A stretch of DNA of 64,000 nucleotides, from contig JAWNZC010000087.1 of NCBI GenBank assembly GCA_035771165.1, positions 7,405,001 through 7,469,000 on the forward strand. Direction: 5' to 3'. Below the pieces are notes generated by a model. It searched no databases. It saw only the letters and a list, made by a program, of their open reading frames with translations, and was not told the origin of the DNA. The translations under genes were made by a program, and so were the position numbers. The DNA comes from Paragorgia papillata (lineage: Eukaryota > Cnidaria > Anthozoa > Scleralcyonacea > Coralliidae). Shown here in pieces: positions 31,391 through 44,354 of this stretch (within the stretch, counting starts at the first letter, position 1; each line of letters begins with the position of its first letter).

Positions 31391-33645
31391 TGACGATCAT
31401 ATTAAAAAATATAAATAAATTACTTTGTTTACAGTTTAACATTCGTTTCGTACATTGTCCTATGCAGACTTTAACATTGAATCTAAAGCCGTTTACAGAA
31501 TCTCCGTCTACCGTGCAGAAAATGTTTTATTGGCAAATCAAGGTGTCATTTGATCTGAGTCAGCAAGCAAGCGCTAAGTGACGATCATATTAAAAAATAT
31601 AAATAAATTACTTTATTTACAGTTTTACATTCGTTTCGTACACTGTCCTATGCAGAATTTAACAAGGAATCTAATCCCGTTTACAGAATCTCCGTCTACC
31701 GTGCAGAAAATATTTTGTTGGCAAATCAAGGTGTCATTTGATGTGAGTCAGCAAGCAAGCGCTAAGTGACGATCATATTAAAAAAATATAAATAAATTAC
31801 TTTGTTTACAGTTTAACATTCGTTTCGTACATTGTCCTATGCAGACTTTAACATTGAATCTAAAGCCGTTTACAGAATCTCCGTCTACCGTGCAGAAAAT
31901 ATTTTGTTGGCAAATCAAGGTGTCATTTGATGTGAGTCAGCAAGCGCGCGCTAAGTCACGATCATATTAAAAAATATAAATAAATTACTTTGTTTAGAGT
32001 TTCACATTCATTTCGTACTCTGTCCTATGCAGAATTTAACAAGGAATCTAATGCCGTTTACAGAATCTCCGTCTACCGTGCAGAAAATATTTTCTTGGCA
32101 AATCAAGGTGTCATTTGATGTGAGTCAGGAAGCGCGGGCTAAGTGACGATCATATTAAAAAATATAAATAAACTACTTTGTTTAGAGTTTCACATTCATT
32201 TCGTACTCTGTCCTATGCAGAATTTAACAAGGAATCTAACCCGGTTTCAGAATCTCCGTCTACCGTGCAGAAAATGTTTTATTGGCAAATCAAGGTGTCA
32301 TTTGATCTGAGTCAGCAAGCAAGCGCTAAGTGACGATCATATTAAAAAATATAAATAAATTACTTTATTTACAGTTTTACATTCGTTTCGTACACTGTCC
32401 TATGCAGAATTTAACAAGGAATCTAATCCCGTTTACAGAATCTCCGTCTACCGTGCAGAAAATGTTTTATTGGCAAATCAAGGTGTCATTTGATCTGAGT
32501 CAGCAAGCAAGCGCTAAGTGACGATCATATTAAAAAATATAAATAAATTACTTTATTTACAGTTTTACATTCGTTTCGTACACTGTCCTATGCAGAATTT
32601 AACAAGGAATCTAATCCCGTTTACAGAATCTCCGTCTACCGTGCAGAAAATATTTTGTTGGCAAATCAAGGTGTCATTTGATGTGAGTCAGCAAGCAAGC
32701 GCTAAGTGACGATCATATTAAAAAATATAAATAAATTACTTTGTTTACAGTTTAACATTCGTTTCGTACATTGTCCTATGCAGACTTTAACATTGAATCT
32801 AAAGCCGTTTACAGAATCTCCGTCTACCGTGCAGAAAATATTTTGTTGGCAAATCAAGGTGTCATTTGATGTGAGTCAGCAAGCGCGCGCTAAGTCACGA
32901 TCATATTAAAAAATATAAATAAATTACTTTGTTTAGAGTTTCACATTCATTTCGTACTCTGTCCTATGCAGAATTTAACAAGGAATCTAATGCCGTTTAC
33001 AGAATCTCCGTCTACCGTGCAGAAAATATTTTCTTGGCAAATCAAGGTGTCATTTGATGTGAGTCAGGAAGCGCGGGCTAAGTGACGATCATATTAAAAA
33101 ATATAAATAAACTACTTTGTTTAGAGTTTCACATTCATTTCGTACTCTGTCCTATGCAGAATTTAACAAGGAATCTAACCCGGTTTTCAGAATCTCCGTC
33201 TACCGTGCAGAAAATGTTTTATTGGCAAATCAAGGTGTCATTTGATCTGAGTCAGCAAGCAAGCGCTAAGTGACGATCATATTAAAAAATATAAATAAAT
33301 TACTTTATTTACAGTTTTACATTCGTTTCGTACACTGTCCTATGCAGAATTTAACAAGGAATCTAATCCCGTTTACAGAATCTCCGTCTACCGTGCAAAA
33401 AATATTTTATTGGCAAATCAAGGTGTCATTTGATCTGAGTCAGCAAGCGCGCGCTAAGTGACGATCATATTAAAAAATATAAATAAATTACTTTATTTAC
33501 AGTTTTACATTCGTTTCGTACACTGTCCTATGCAGAATTTAACAAGGAATCTAATCCCGTTTACAGAATCTCCGTCTACCGTGCAGAAAATATTTTGTTG
33601 GCAAATCAAGGTGTCATTTGATGTGAGTCAGCAAGCAAGCGCTAA

Positions 33646-34768
33646 GTGACGATCATATTAAAAAATATAAATAAATTACTTTGTTTACAGTTTAACATTC
33701 GTTTCGTACATTGTCCTATGCAGACTTTAACATTGAATCTAAAGCCGTTTACAGAATCTCCGTCTACCGTGCAGAAAATATTTTGTTGGCAAATCAAGGT
33801 GTCATTTGATGTGAGTCAGCAAGCGCGCGCTAAGTCACGATCATATTAAAAAATATAAATAAATTACTTTGTTTACAGTTTAACATTCGTTTCGTGTCCT
33901 ATGCAGACTTTAACATTGAATCTAATGCCGTTTACAGAATCTCCGTCTACCGTGCAGAAAATGTTTTATTGGCAAATCAAGGTGTCATTTGATCTGAGTC
34001 AGCAAGCGCGCGCTAAGTGACGATCATATTAAAAAATATAAATAAATTAATTTATTTACAGTTTTACATTCGTTTCGTACACTGCCCTATGCAGAATTTA
34101 ACAAGGAATCTAATGCCGTTTACAGAATCTCCGTCTACCGTGCAGAAAATATTTTGTTGGCAAATCAACGTGTCATTTGATCTGAGTCAGGAAGCGCGCG
34201 CTAAGTGACGATCATATTAAAAAATATAAATAAATTACTTTATTTACAGTTTTACATTCGTTTCGTACACTGCCCTATGCAGAATTTAACAAGGAATCTA
34301 ATGCCGTTTACAGAATCTCCGTCTACCGTGCAGAAAATATTTTGTCGGCAAATCAATGTGTCATTTGATCTGAGTCAGGAAGCGCGCGCTAAGTGACGAT
34401 CATATTAAAAAATATAAATAAATTCCTTTGTTTACAGTTTAACATTCGTTTCGTACACTGTCCTATGCAGAATTTAACAAGGAATCTAATGCCGTTTACA
34501 GAATCTCCGTCTACCGTGCAGAAAATATTTTGTTGGCAAATCAAGGTGTCATTTGATGTTAGTCAGCAAGCGCGCGCTAAGTCACGATCATATTAAAAAA
34601 TATAAATAAATTACTTTGTTTACAGTTTAACATTCGTTTCGTACACTGTCCTATGCAGACTTTAACAAGGAATCTAATGCCGTTTACAGAATCTCCGTCT
34701 ACCGTACAGAAAATATTTTGTTGGCAAATCAAGGTGTCATTTGATCTGAGTCAGCAAGCAAGCGCTAA
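33646..34768. repeat. Copy 1 of a duplicated block marked by a private 5-bp deletion
   Basis: Near 33895 one monomer reads TTTCGTGTCCTATGCAG, lacking five bases present in all normal units. The same deletion occurs near 43480. Flanking units also agree: AAGTCACGATC before, TAATTTATTTACAG and AAATTCCTTTG after. So 33646-34768 and about 43230-44354 are copies offset by about 9,585 bp. Confidence 0.83.
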
Positions 34769-34956
34769 GTGACGATCATATTAAAAAATATAAATAAATT
34801 ACTTTGTTTACAGTTTAACATTCGTTTCGTACACTGTCCTATGTGGAATTTAACAACGAATCTAATGCCGTTTATAGAATCTCCGTCTACCGGGCAGAAA
34901 ATATTTTGTTGGCAAATCAAGGTGTCATTTGATCTGAGTCAGCAAGCAAGCGCTAA

Positions 34957-37900
34957 GTGACGATAATATTAAAAAATATAAATAAATTACTTTGTTTACA
35001 GTTTAACATTCGTTTCGTACAATGTCCTACGCAGCATTTAACAAGGAATCTAATGCCGTTTACAGAATCTCCGTCTACCGTACAGAAAAGATTTTGTTGG
35101 CAAATCCAGGTGTCATTTGATCTGAGTCAGCAAGCGCGCGCTAAGTGACGATCATATTAAAAAATATAAATAAATTACTTTGTTTACACTTTAACATTCG
35201 TTTCGTACACTGTCCTATGTGGAATTTAACAACGAATCTAATGCCGTTTATAGAATCTCCGTCTACCGGGCAGAAAATATTTTGTTGGCAAATCAAGGTG
35301 TCATTTGATCTGAGTCAGCAAGCGCGCGCTAAGTGACGATAATATTAAAAAATATAAATAAATTACTTTGTTTACAGTTTAACATTCGTTTCGTACAATG
35401 TCCTACGCAGCATTTAACAAGGAATCTAATGCCGTTTACAGAATCTCCGTTTACCGTGCAGAAAAGATTTTGTTGGCAAATCAAGGTGTCATTTGATCTG
35501 AGTCAGCAAGCGCGGGCTAAGTGACGATCATATTAAAAAATATAAATAAACTACTTTGTTTAGAGTTTCACATTCATTTCGTACATTGTCCTATGCAGAA
35601 TTTAACAAGGAATCTAATGCCGTTTACCGAATCTCCGTCTACCGTGCAGAAAATGTTTTATTGGCAAATCAAGGTGTCATTTGATCTGAGTCAGCAAGCA
35701 AGCGCTAAGTGACGATCATATTAAAAAATATAAATAAACTACTTTGTTTAGAATTTCACATTCGTTTCGTACACTGTCCTATGTGGAATTTAACAACGAA
35801 TCTAATGCCGTTTATAGAATCTCCGTCTACCGGGCAGAAAATATTTTGTTGGCAAATCAAGGTGTCATTTGATCTGAGTCAGCAAGCGCGCGCTAAGTGA
35901 CGATAATATTAAAAAATATAAATAAATTACTTTGTTTACAGTTTAACATTCGTTTCGTACAATGTCCTACGCAGCATTTAACAAGGAATCTAATGCCGTT
36001 TACAGAATCTCCGTTTACCGTGCAGAAAAGATTTTGTTGGCAAATCAAGGTGTCATTTGATCTGAGTCAGCAAGCGCGCGCTAAGTGACGATCATATTAA
36101 AAAATATAAATAAATTACTTTGTTTACACTTTAACATTCGTTTCGTACACTGTCCTATGTGGAATTTAACAACGAATCTAATGCCGTTTATAGAATCTCC
36201 GTCTACCGGGCAGAAAATATTTTGTTGGCAAATCAAGGTGTCATTTGATCTGAGTCAGCAAGCGCGCGCTAAGTGACGATAATATTAAAAAATATAAATA
36301 AATTACTTTGTTTACAGTTTAACATTCGTTTCGTACAATGTCCTATGCAGAATTTAACAAGGAATCTAATGCCGTTTACAGAATCTCCGTCTACCGTGCA
36401 GAAAATATTTTGTTGGCAAATCAACGTGTCATTTGATCTGAGTCAGGAAGCGCGCGCTAAGTGACGATCATATTAAAAAATATAAATAAACTACTTTGTT
36501 TAGAGTTTCACATTCATTTCGTACATTGTCCTATGCAGAATTTAACAAGGAATCTAATGCCGTTTACCGAATCTCCGTCTACCGTGCAGAAAATGTTTTA
36601 TTGGCAAATCAAGGTGTCATTTGATCTGAGTCAGCAAGCAAGCGCTAAGTGACGATCATATTAAAAAATATAAATAAACTACTTTGTTTAGAATTTCACA
36701 TTCGTTTCGTACACTGTCCTATGTGGAATTTAACAACGAATCTAATGCCGTTTATAGAATCTCCGTCTACCGGGCAGAAAATATTTTGTTGGCAAATCAA
36801 GGTGTCATTTGATCTGAGTCAGCAAGCGCGCGCTAAGTGACGATAATATTAAAAAATATAAATAAATTACTTTGTTTACAGTTTAACATTCGTTTCGTAC
36901 ACTGTCCTATGCAGACTTTAACAAGGAATCTAATGCCGTTTACAGAATCTCCGTCTACCGTACAGAAAAGATTTTGTTGGCAAATCCAGGTGTCATTTGA
37001 TCTGAGTCAGCAAGCGCGCGCTAAGTGACGATCATATTAAAAAATATAAATAAATTACTTTGTTTACACTTTAACATTCGTTTCGTACACTGTCCTATGT
37101 GGAATTTAACAACGAATCTAATGCCGTTTATAGAATCTCCGTCTACCGGGCAGAAAATATTTTGTTGGCAAATCAAGGTGTCATTTGATCTGAGTCAGCA
37201 AGCGCGCGCTAAGTGACGATAATATTAAAAAATATAAATAAATTACTTTGTTTACAGTTTAACATTCGTTTCGTACAATGTCCTACGCAGCATTTAACAA
37301 GGAATCTAATGCCGTTTACAGAATCTCCGTTTACCGTGCAGAAAAGATTTTGTTGGCAAATCAAGGTGTCATTTGATCTGAGTCAGCAAGCGCGGGCTAA
37401 GTGACGATCATATTAAAAAATATAAATAAACTACTTTGTTTAGAGTTTCACATTCATTTCGTACATTGTCCTATGCAGAATTTAACAAGGAATCTAATGC
37501 CGTTTACCGAATCTCCGTCTACCGTGCAGAAAATGTTTTATTGGCAAATCAAGGTGTCATTTGATCTGAGTCAGCAAGCAAGCGCTAAGTGACGATCATA
37601 TTAAAAAATATAAATAAACTACTTTGTTTAGAATTTCACATTCGTTTCGTACACTGTCCTATGTGGAATTTAACAACGAATCTAATGCCGTTTATAGAAT
37701 CTCCGTCTACCGGGCAGAAAATATTTTGTTGGCAAATCAAGGTGTCATTTGATCTGAGTCAGCAAGCGCGCGCTAAGTGACGATAATATTAAAAAATATA
37801 AATAAATTACTTTGTTTACAGTTTAACATTCGTTTCGTACAATGTCCTACGCAGCATTTAACAAGGAATCTAATGCCGTTTACAGAATCTCCGTTTACCG

Positions 37901-39285
37901 TGCAGAAAAGATTTTGTTGGCAAATCAAGGTGTCATTTGATCTGAGTCAGCAAGCGCGCGCTAAGTGACGATCATATTAAAAAATATAAATAAATTACTT
38001 TGTTTACACTTTAACATTCGTTTCGTACACTGTCCTATGTGGAATTTAACAACGAATCTAATGCCGTTTATAGAATCTCCGTCTACCGGGCAGAAAATAT
38101 TTTGTTGGCAAATCAAGGTGTCATTTGATCTGAGTCAGCAAGCGCGCGCTAAGTGACGATAATATTAAAAAATATAAATAAATTACTTTGTTTACAGTTT
38201 AACATTCGTTTCGTACAATGTCCTATGCAGAATTTAACAAGGAATCTAATGCCGTTTACAGAATCTCCGTCTACCGTGCAGAAAATATTTTGTTGGCAAA
38301 TCAACGTGTCATTTGATCTGAGTCAGGAAGCGCGCGCTAAGTGACGATCATATTAAAAAATATAAATAAACTACTTTGTTTAGAGTTTCACATTCATTTC
38401 GTACATTGTCCTATGCAGAATTTAACAAGGAATCTAATGCCGTTTACCGAATCTCCGTCTACCGTGCAGAAAATGTTTTATTGGCAAATCAAGGTGTCAT
38501 TTGATCTGAGTCAGCAAGCAAGCGCTAAGTGACGATCATATTAAAAAATATAAATAAACTACTTTGTTTAGGAATTTCACATTCGTTTCGTACACTGTCC
38601 TATGTGGAATTTAACAACGAATCTAATGCCGTTTATAGAATCTCCGTCTACCGGGCAGAAAATATTTTGTTGGCAAATCAAGGTGTCATTTGATCTGAGT
38701 CAGCAAGCGCGCGCTAAGTGACGATAATATTAAAAAATATAAATAAATTACTTTGTTTACAGTTTAACATTCGTTTCGTACAATGTCCTACGCAGCATTT
38801 AACAAGGAATCTAATGCCGTTTACAGAATCTCCGTTTACCGTGCAGAAAAGATTTTGTTGGCAAATCAAGGTGTCATTTGATCTGAGTCAGCAAGCGCGC
38901 GCTAAGTGACGATCATATTAAAAAATATAAATAAATTACTTTGTTTACACTTTAACATTCGTTTCGTACACTGTCCTATGTGGAATTTAACAACGAATCT
39001 AATGCCGTTTATAGAATCTCCGTCTACCGGGCAGAAAATATTTTGTTGGCAAATCAAGGTGTCATTTGATCTGAGTCAGCAAGCGCGCGCTAAGTGACGA
39101 TAATATTAAAAAATATAAATAAATTACTTTGTTTACAGTTTAACATTCGTTTCGTACAATGTCCTATGCAGAATTTAACAAGGAATCTAATGCCGTTTAC
39201 AGAATCTCCGTCTACCGTGCAGAAAATATTTTGTTGGCAAATCAACGTGTCATTTGATCTGAGTCAGGAAGCGCGCGCTAAGTGA
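34957..39285. repeat. 5-monomer (940 bp) and 10-monomer (1,880 bp) higher-order repeats
   Basis: The AGAGTTTCACATTC unit with AAAATGTTTTATTGG starts at 35521, 36461, 37401 and 38341, exactly 940 bp apart. Alternate copies differ in the preceding unit (CTACGCAGCATTTAAC at 35333 and 37213, CTATGCAGAATTTAAC with CAACGTG at 36273 and 38153), which gives a 1,880-bp period. Sequence agreement between copies is very high, pointing to recent amplification. Confidence 0.88.
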
Positions 39286-41164
39286 CGATCATATTAAAAA
39301 ATATAAATAAATTACTTTATTTACAGTTTTACATTCGTTTCGTACACTGCCCTATGCAGAATTTAACAAGGAATCTAATGCCGTTTACAGAATCTCCGTC
39401 TACCGTGCAGAAAATATTTTGTCGGCAAATCAATGTGTCATTTGATCTGAGTCAGGAAGCGCGCGCTAAGTGACGATCATATTTAAAAAATATAAATAAA
39501 TTCCTTTGTTTACAGTTTAACATTCGTTTCGTACACTGTCCTATGCAGAATTTAACAAGGAATCTAATGCCGTTTACAGAATCTCCGTCTACCGTGCAGA
39601 AAATATTTTGTTGGCAAATCAAGGTGTCATTTGATGTTAGTCAGCAAGCGCGCGCTAAGTCACGATCATATTAAAAAATATAAATAAATTACTTTGTTTA
39701 CAGTTTAACATTCGTTTCGTACACTGTCCTATGCAGACTTTAACAAGGAATCTAATGCCGTTTACAGAATCTCCGTCTACCGTACAGAAAATATTTTGTT
39801 GGCAAATCAAGGTGTCATTTGATCTGAGTCAGCAAGCAAGCGCTAAGTGACGATCATATTAAAAAATATAAATAAATTACTTTGTTTACAGTTTAACATT
39901 CGTTTCGTACACTGTCCTATGTGGAATTTAACAACGAATCTAATGCCGTTTATAGAATCTCCGTCTACCGGGCAGAAAATATTTTGTTGGCAAATCAAGG
40001 TGTCATTTGATCTGAGTCAGCAAGCAAGCGCTAAGTGACGATAATATTAAAAAATATAAATAAATTACTTTGTTTACAGTTTAACATTCGTTTCGTACAA
40101 TGTCCTACGCAGCATTTAACAAGGAATCTAATGCCGTTTTACAGAATCTCCGTCTACCGTACAGAAAATATTTTGTTGGCAAATCAAGGTGTCATTTGAT
40201 CTGAGTCAGCAAGCAAGCGCTAAGTGACGATCATATTAAAAAATATAAATAAATTACTTTGTTTACACTTTAACATTCGTTTCGTACACTGTCCTATGTG
40301 GAATTTAACAACGAATCTAATGCCGTTTATAGAATCTCCGTCTACCGGGCAGAAAATATTTTGTTGGCAAATCAAGGTGTCATTTGATCTGAGTCAGCAA
40401 GCGCGCGCTAAGTGACGATAATATTAAAAAATATAAATAAATTACTTTGTTTACAGTTTAACATTCGTTTCGTACAATGTCCTACGCAGCATTTAACAAG
40501 GAATCTAATGCCGTTTACAGAATCTCCGTTTACCGTGCAGAAAAGATTTTGTTGGCAAATCAAGGTGTCATTTGATCTGAGTCAGCAAGCGCGCGCTAAG
40601 TGACGATCATATTAAAAAATATAAATAAATTACTTTGTTTACACTTTAACATTCGTTTCGTACACTGTCCTATGTTGGAATTTAACAACGAATCTAATGC
40701 CGTTTATAGAATCTCCGTCTACCGGGCAGAAAATATTTTGTTGGCAAATCAAGGTGTCATTTGATCTGAGTCAGCAAGCGCGCGCTAAGTGACGATAATA
40801 TTAAAAAATATAAATAAATTACTTTGTTTACAGTTTAACATTCGTTTCGTACAATGTCCTACGCAGCATTTAACAAGGAATCTAATGCCGTTTACAGAAT
40901 CTCCGTTTACCGTGCAGAAAAGATTTTGTTGGCAAATCAAGGTGTCATTTGATCTGAGTCAGCAAGCGCGCGCTAAGTGACGATCATATTAAAAAATATA
41001 AATAATTTACTTTGTTTACAGTTTAACATTCGTTTCGTACACTGTCCTATGTGGAATTTAACAACGAATCTAATGCCGTTTATAGAATCTCCGTCTACCG
41101 TGCAGAAAATATTTTCTTGGCAAATCAAGGTGTCATTTGATGTGAGTCAGGAAGCGCGGGCTAA

Positions 41165-43230
41165 GTGACGATCATATTAAAAAATATAAATAAACTACTT
41201 TGTTTAGAGTTTCACATTCATTTCGTACATTGTCCTATGCAGAATTTAACAAGGAATCTAATGCCGTTTACCGAATCTCCGTCTACCGTGCAGAAAATGT
41301 TTTATTGGCAAATCAAGGTGTCATTTGATCTGAGTCAGCAAGCAAGCGCTAAGTGACGATCATATTAAAAAATATAAATAAACTACTTTGTTTAGAGTTT
41401 CACATTCATTTCGTACTCTGCCCTATGCAGAATTTAACAAGGAATCTAACCCGTTTACAGAATCTCCGTCTACCGTGCAGAAAATGTTTTATTGGCAAAT
41501 CAAGGTGTCATTTGATCTGAGTCAGCAAGCAAGCGCTAAGTGACGATCATATTAAAAAATATAAATAAATTACTTTATTTACAGTTTTACATTCGTTTCG
41601 TACACTGTCCTATGCAGAATTTAACAAGGAATCTAATCCCGTTTACAGAATCTCCGTCTACCGTGCAGAAAATATTTTGTTGGCAAATCAAGGTGTCATT
41701 TGATGTGAGTCAGCAAGCAAGCGCTAAGTGACGATCATATTAAAAAATATAAATAAATTACTTTGTTTACAGTTTAACATTCGTTTCGTACATTGTCCTA
41801 TGCAGACTTTAACATTGAATCTAAAGCCGTTTACAGAATCTCCGTCTACCGTGCAGAAAATATTTTGTTGGCAAATCAAGGTGTCATTTGATGTGAGTCA
41901 GCAAGCGCGCGCTAAGTCACGATCATATTAAAAAATATAAATAAATTACTTTGTTTAGAGTTTCACATTCATTTCGTACTCTGTCCTATGCAGAATTTAA
42001 CAAGGAATCTAACCCGTTTACAGAATCTCCGTCTACCGTGCAGAAAATGTTTTATTGGCAAATCAAGGTGTCATTTGATCTGAGTCAGCAAGCAAGCGCT
42101 AAGTGACGATCATATTAAAAAATATAAATAAATTACTTTATTTACAGTTTTACATTCGTTTCGTACACTGTCCTATGCAGAATTTAACAAGGAATCTAAT
42201 CCCGTTTACAGAATCTCCGTCTACCGTGCAGAAAATATTTTGTTGGCAAATCAAGGTGTCATTTGATGTGAGTCAGCAAGCAAGCGCTAAGTGACGATCA
42301 TATTAAAAAATATAAATAAATTACTTTGTTTACAGTTTAACATTCGTTTCGTACATTGTCCTATGCAGACTTTAACATTGAATCTAAAGCCGTTTACAGA
42401 ATCTCCGTCTACCGTGCAGAAAATATTTTGTTGGCAAATCAAGGTGTCATTTGATGTGAGTCAGCAAGCGCGCGCTAAGTCACGATCATATTAAAAAATA
42501 TAAATAAATTACTTTGTTTAGAGTTTCACATTCATTTCGTACTCTGTCCTATGCAGAATTTAACAAGGAATCTAATGCCGTTTACAGAATCTCCGTCTAC
42601 CGTGCAGAAAATATTTTCTTGGCAAATCAAGGTGTCATTTGATGTGAGTCAGGAAGCGCGGGCTAAGTGACGATCATATTAAAAAATATAAATAAACTAC
42701 TTTGTTTAGAGTTTCACATTCATTTCGTACTCTGTCCTATGCAGAATTTAACAAGGAATCTAACCCGGTTACAGAATCTCCGTCTACCGTGCAGAAAATG
42801 TTTTATTGGCAAATCAAGGTGTCATTTGATCTGAGTCAGCAAGCAAGCGCTAAGTGACGATCATATTAAAAAATATAAATAAATTACTTTATTTACAGTT
42901 TTACATTCGTTTCGTACACTGTCCTATGCAGAATTTAACAAGGAATCTAATCCCGTTTACAGAATCTCCGTCTACCGTGCAAAAAATATTTTATTGGCAA
43001 ATCAAGGTGTCATTTGATCTGAGTCAGCAAGCGCGCGCTAAGTGACGATCATATTAAAAAATATAAATAAATTACTTTATTTACAGTTTTACATTCGTTT
43101 CGTACACTGTCCTATGCAGAATTTAACAAGGAATCTAATCCCGTTTACAGAATCTCCGTCTACCGTGCAGAAAATATTTTGTTGGCAAATCAAGGTGTCA
43201 TTTGATGTGAGTCAGCAAGCAAGCGCTAAG
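41165..43230. repeat. Copy 2 of the 11.84-kb-spaced segmental duplication
   Basis: Partner of 29325-31390, with the same ordered variants and the same rare substitutions. One difference is CCCGGTTACAG here against CCCGGTTTCAG near 30925. Confidence 0.83.
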
Positions 43231-44354
43231 TGACGATCATATTAAAAAATATAAATAAATTACTTTGTTTACAGTTTAACATTCGTTTCGTACATTGTCC
43301 TATGCAGACTTTAACATTGAATCTAAAGCCGTTTACAGAATCTCCGTCTACCGTGCAGAAAATATTTTGTTGGCAAATCAAGGTGTCATTTGATGTGAGT
43401 CAGCAAGCGCGCGCTAAGTCACGATCATATTAAAAAAATATAAATAAATTACTTTGTTTACAGTTTAACATTCGTTTCGTGTCCTATGCAGACTTTAACA
43501 TTGAATCTAATGCCGTTTACAGAATCTCCGTCTACCGTGCAGAAAATGTTTTATTGGCAAATCAAGGTTGTCATTTGATCTGAGTCAGCAAGCGCGCGCT
43601 AAGTGACGATCATATTAAAAAATATAAATAAATTAATTTATTTACAGTTTTACATTCGTTTCGTACACTGCCCTATGCAGAATTTAACAATGAATCTAAT
43701 GCCGTTTACAGAATCTCCGTCTACCGTGCAGAAAATATTTTGTTGGCAAATCAACGTGTGATTTGATCTGAGTCAGGAAGCGCGCGCTAAGTGACGATCA
43801 TATTAAAAAATATAAATAAATTACTTTATTTACAGTTTTACCATTCGTTTCGTACACTGCCCTATGCAGAATTTAACAAGGAATCTAATGCCGTTTACAG
43901 AATCTCCGTCTACCGTGCAGAAAATATTTTGTCGGCAAATCAATGTGTCATTTGATCTGAGTCAGGAAGCGCGCGCTAAGTGACGATCATATTAAAAATA
44001 TAAATAAATTCCTTTGTTTACAGTTTAACATTCGTTTCGTACACTGTCCTATGCAGAATTTAACAAGGAATCTAATGCCGTTTACAGAATCTCCGTCTAC
44101 CGTGCAGAAAATATTTTGTTGGCAAATCAAGGTGTCATTTGATGTTAGTCAGCAAGCGCGCGCTAAGTCACGATCATATTAAAAAATATAAATAAATTAC
44201 TTTGTTTACAGTTTAACATTCGTTTCGTACACTGTCCTATGCAGACTTTAACAAGGAATCTAATGCCGTTTACAGAATCTCCGTCTACCGTACAGAAAAT
44301 ATTTTGTTGGCAAATCAAGGTGTCATTTGATCTGAGTCAGCAAGCAAGCGCTAA
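43230..44354. repeat. Copy 2 of the block with the private 5-bp deletion
   Basis: Partner of 33646-34768. It adds small indels of its own: an extra T in AAGGTTGTCATTTG near 43567, a C in TTTTACCATTCG near 43840, and a shortened A-run near 43994. Confidence 0.8.
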
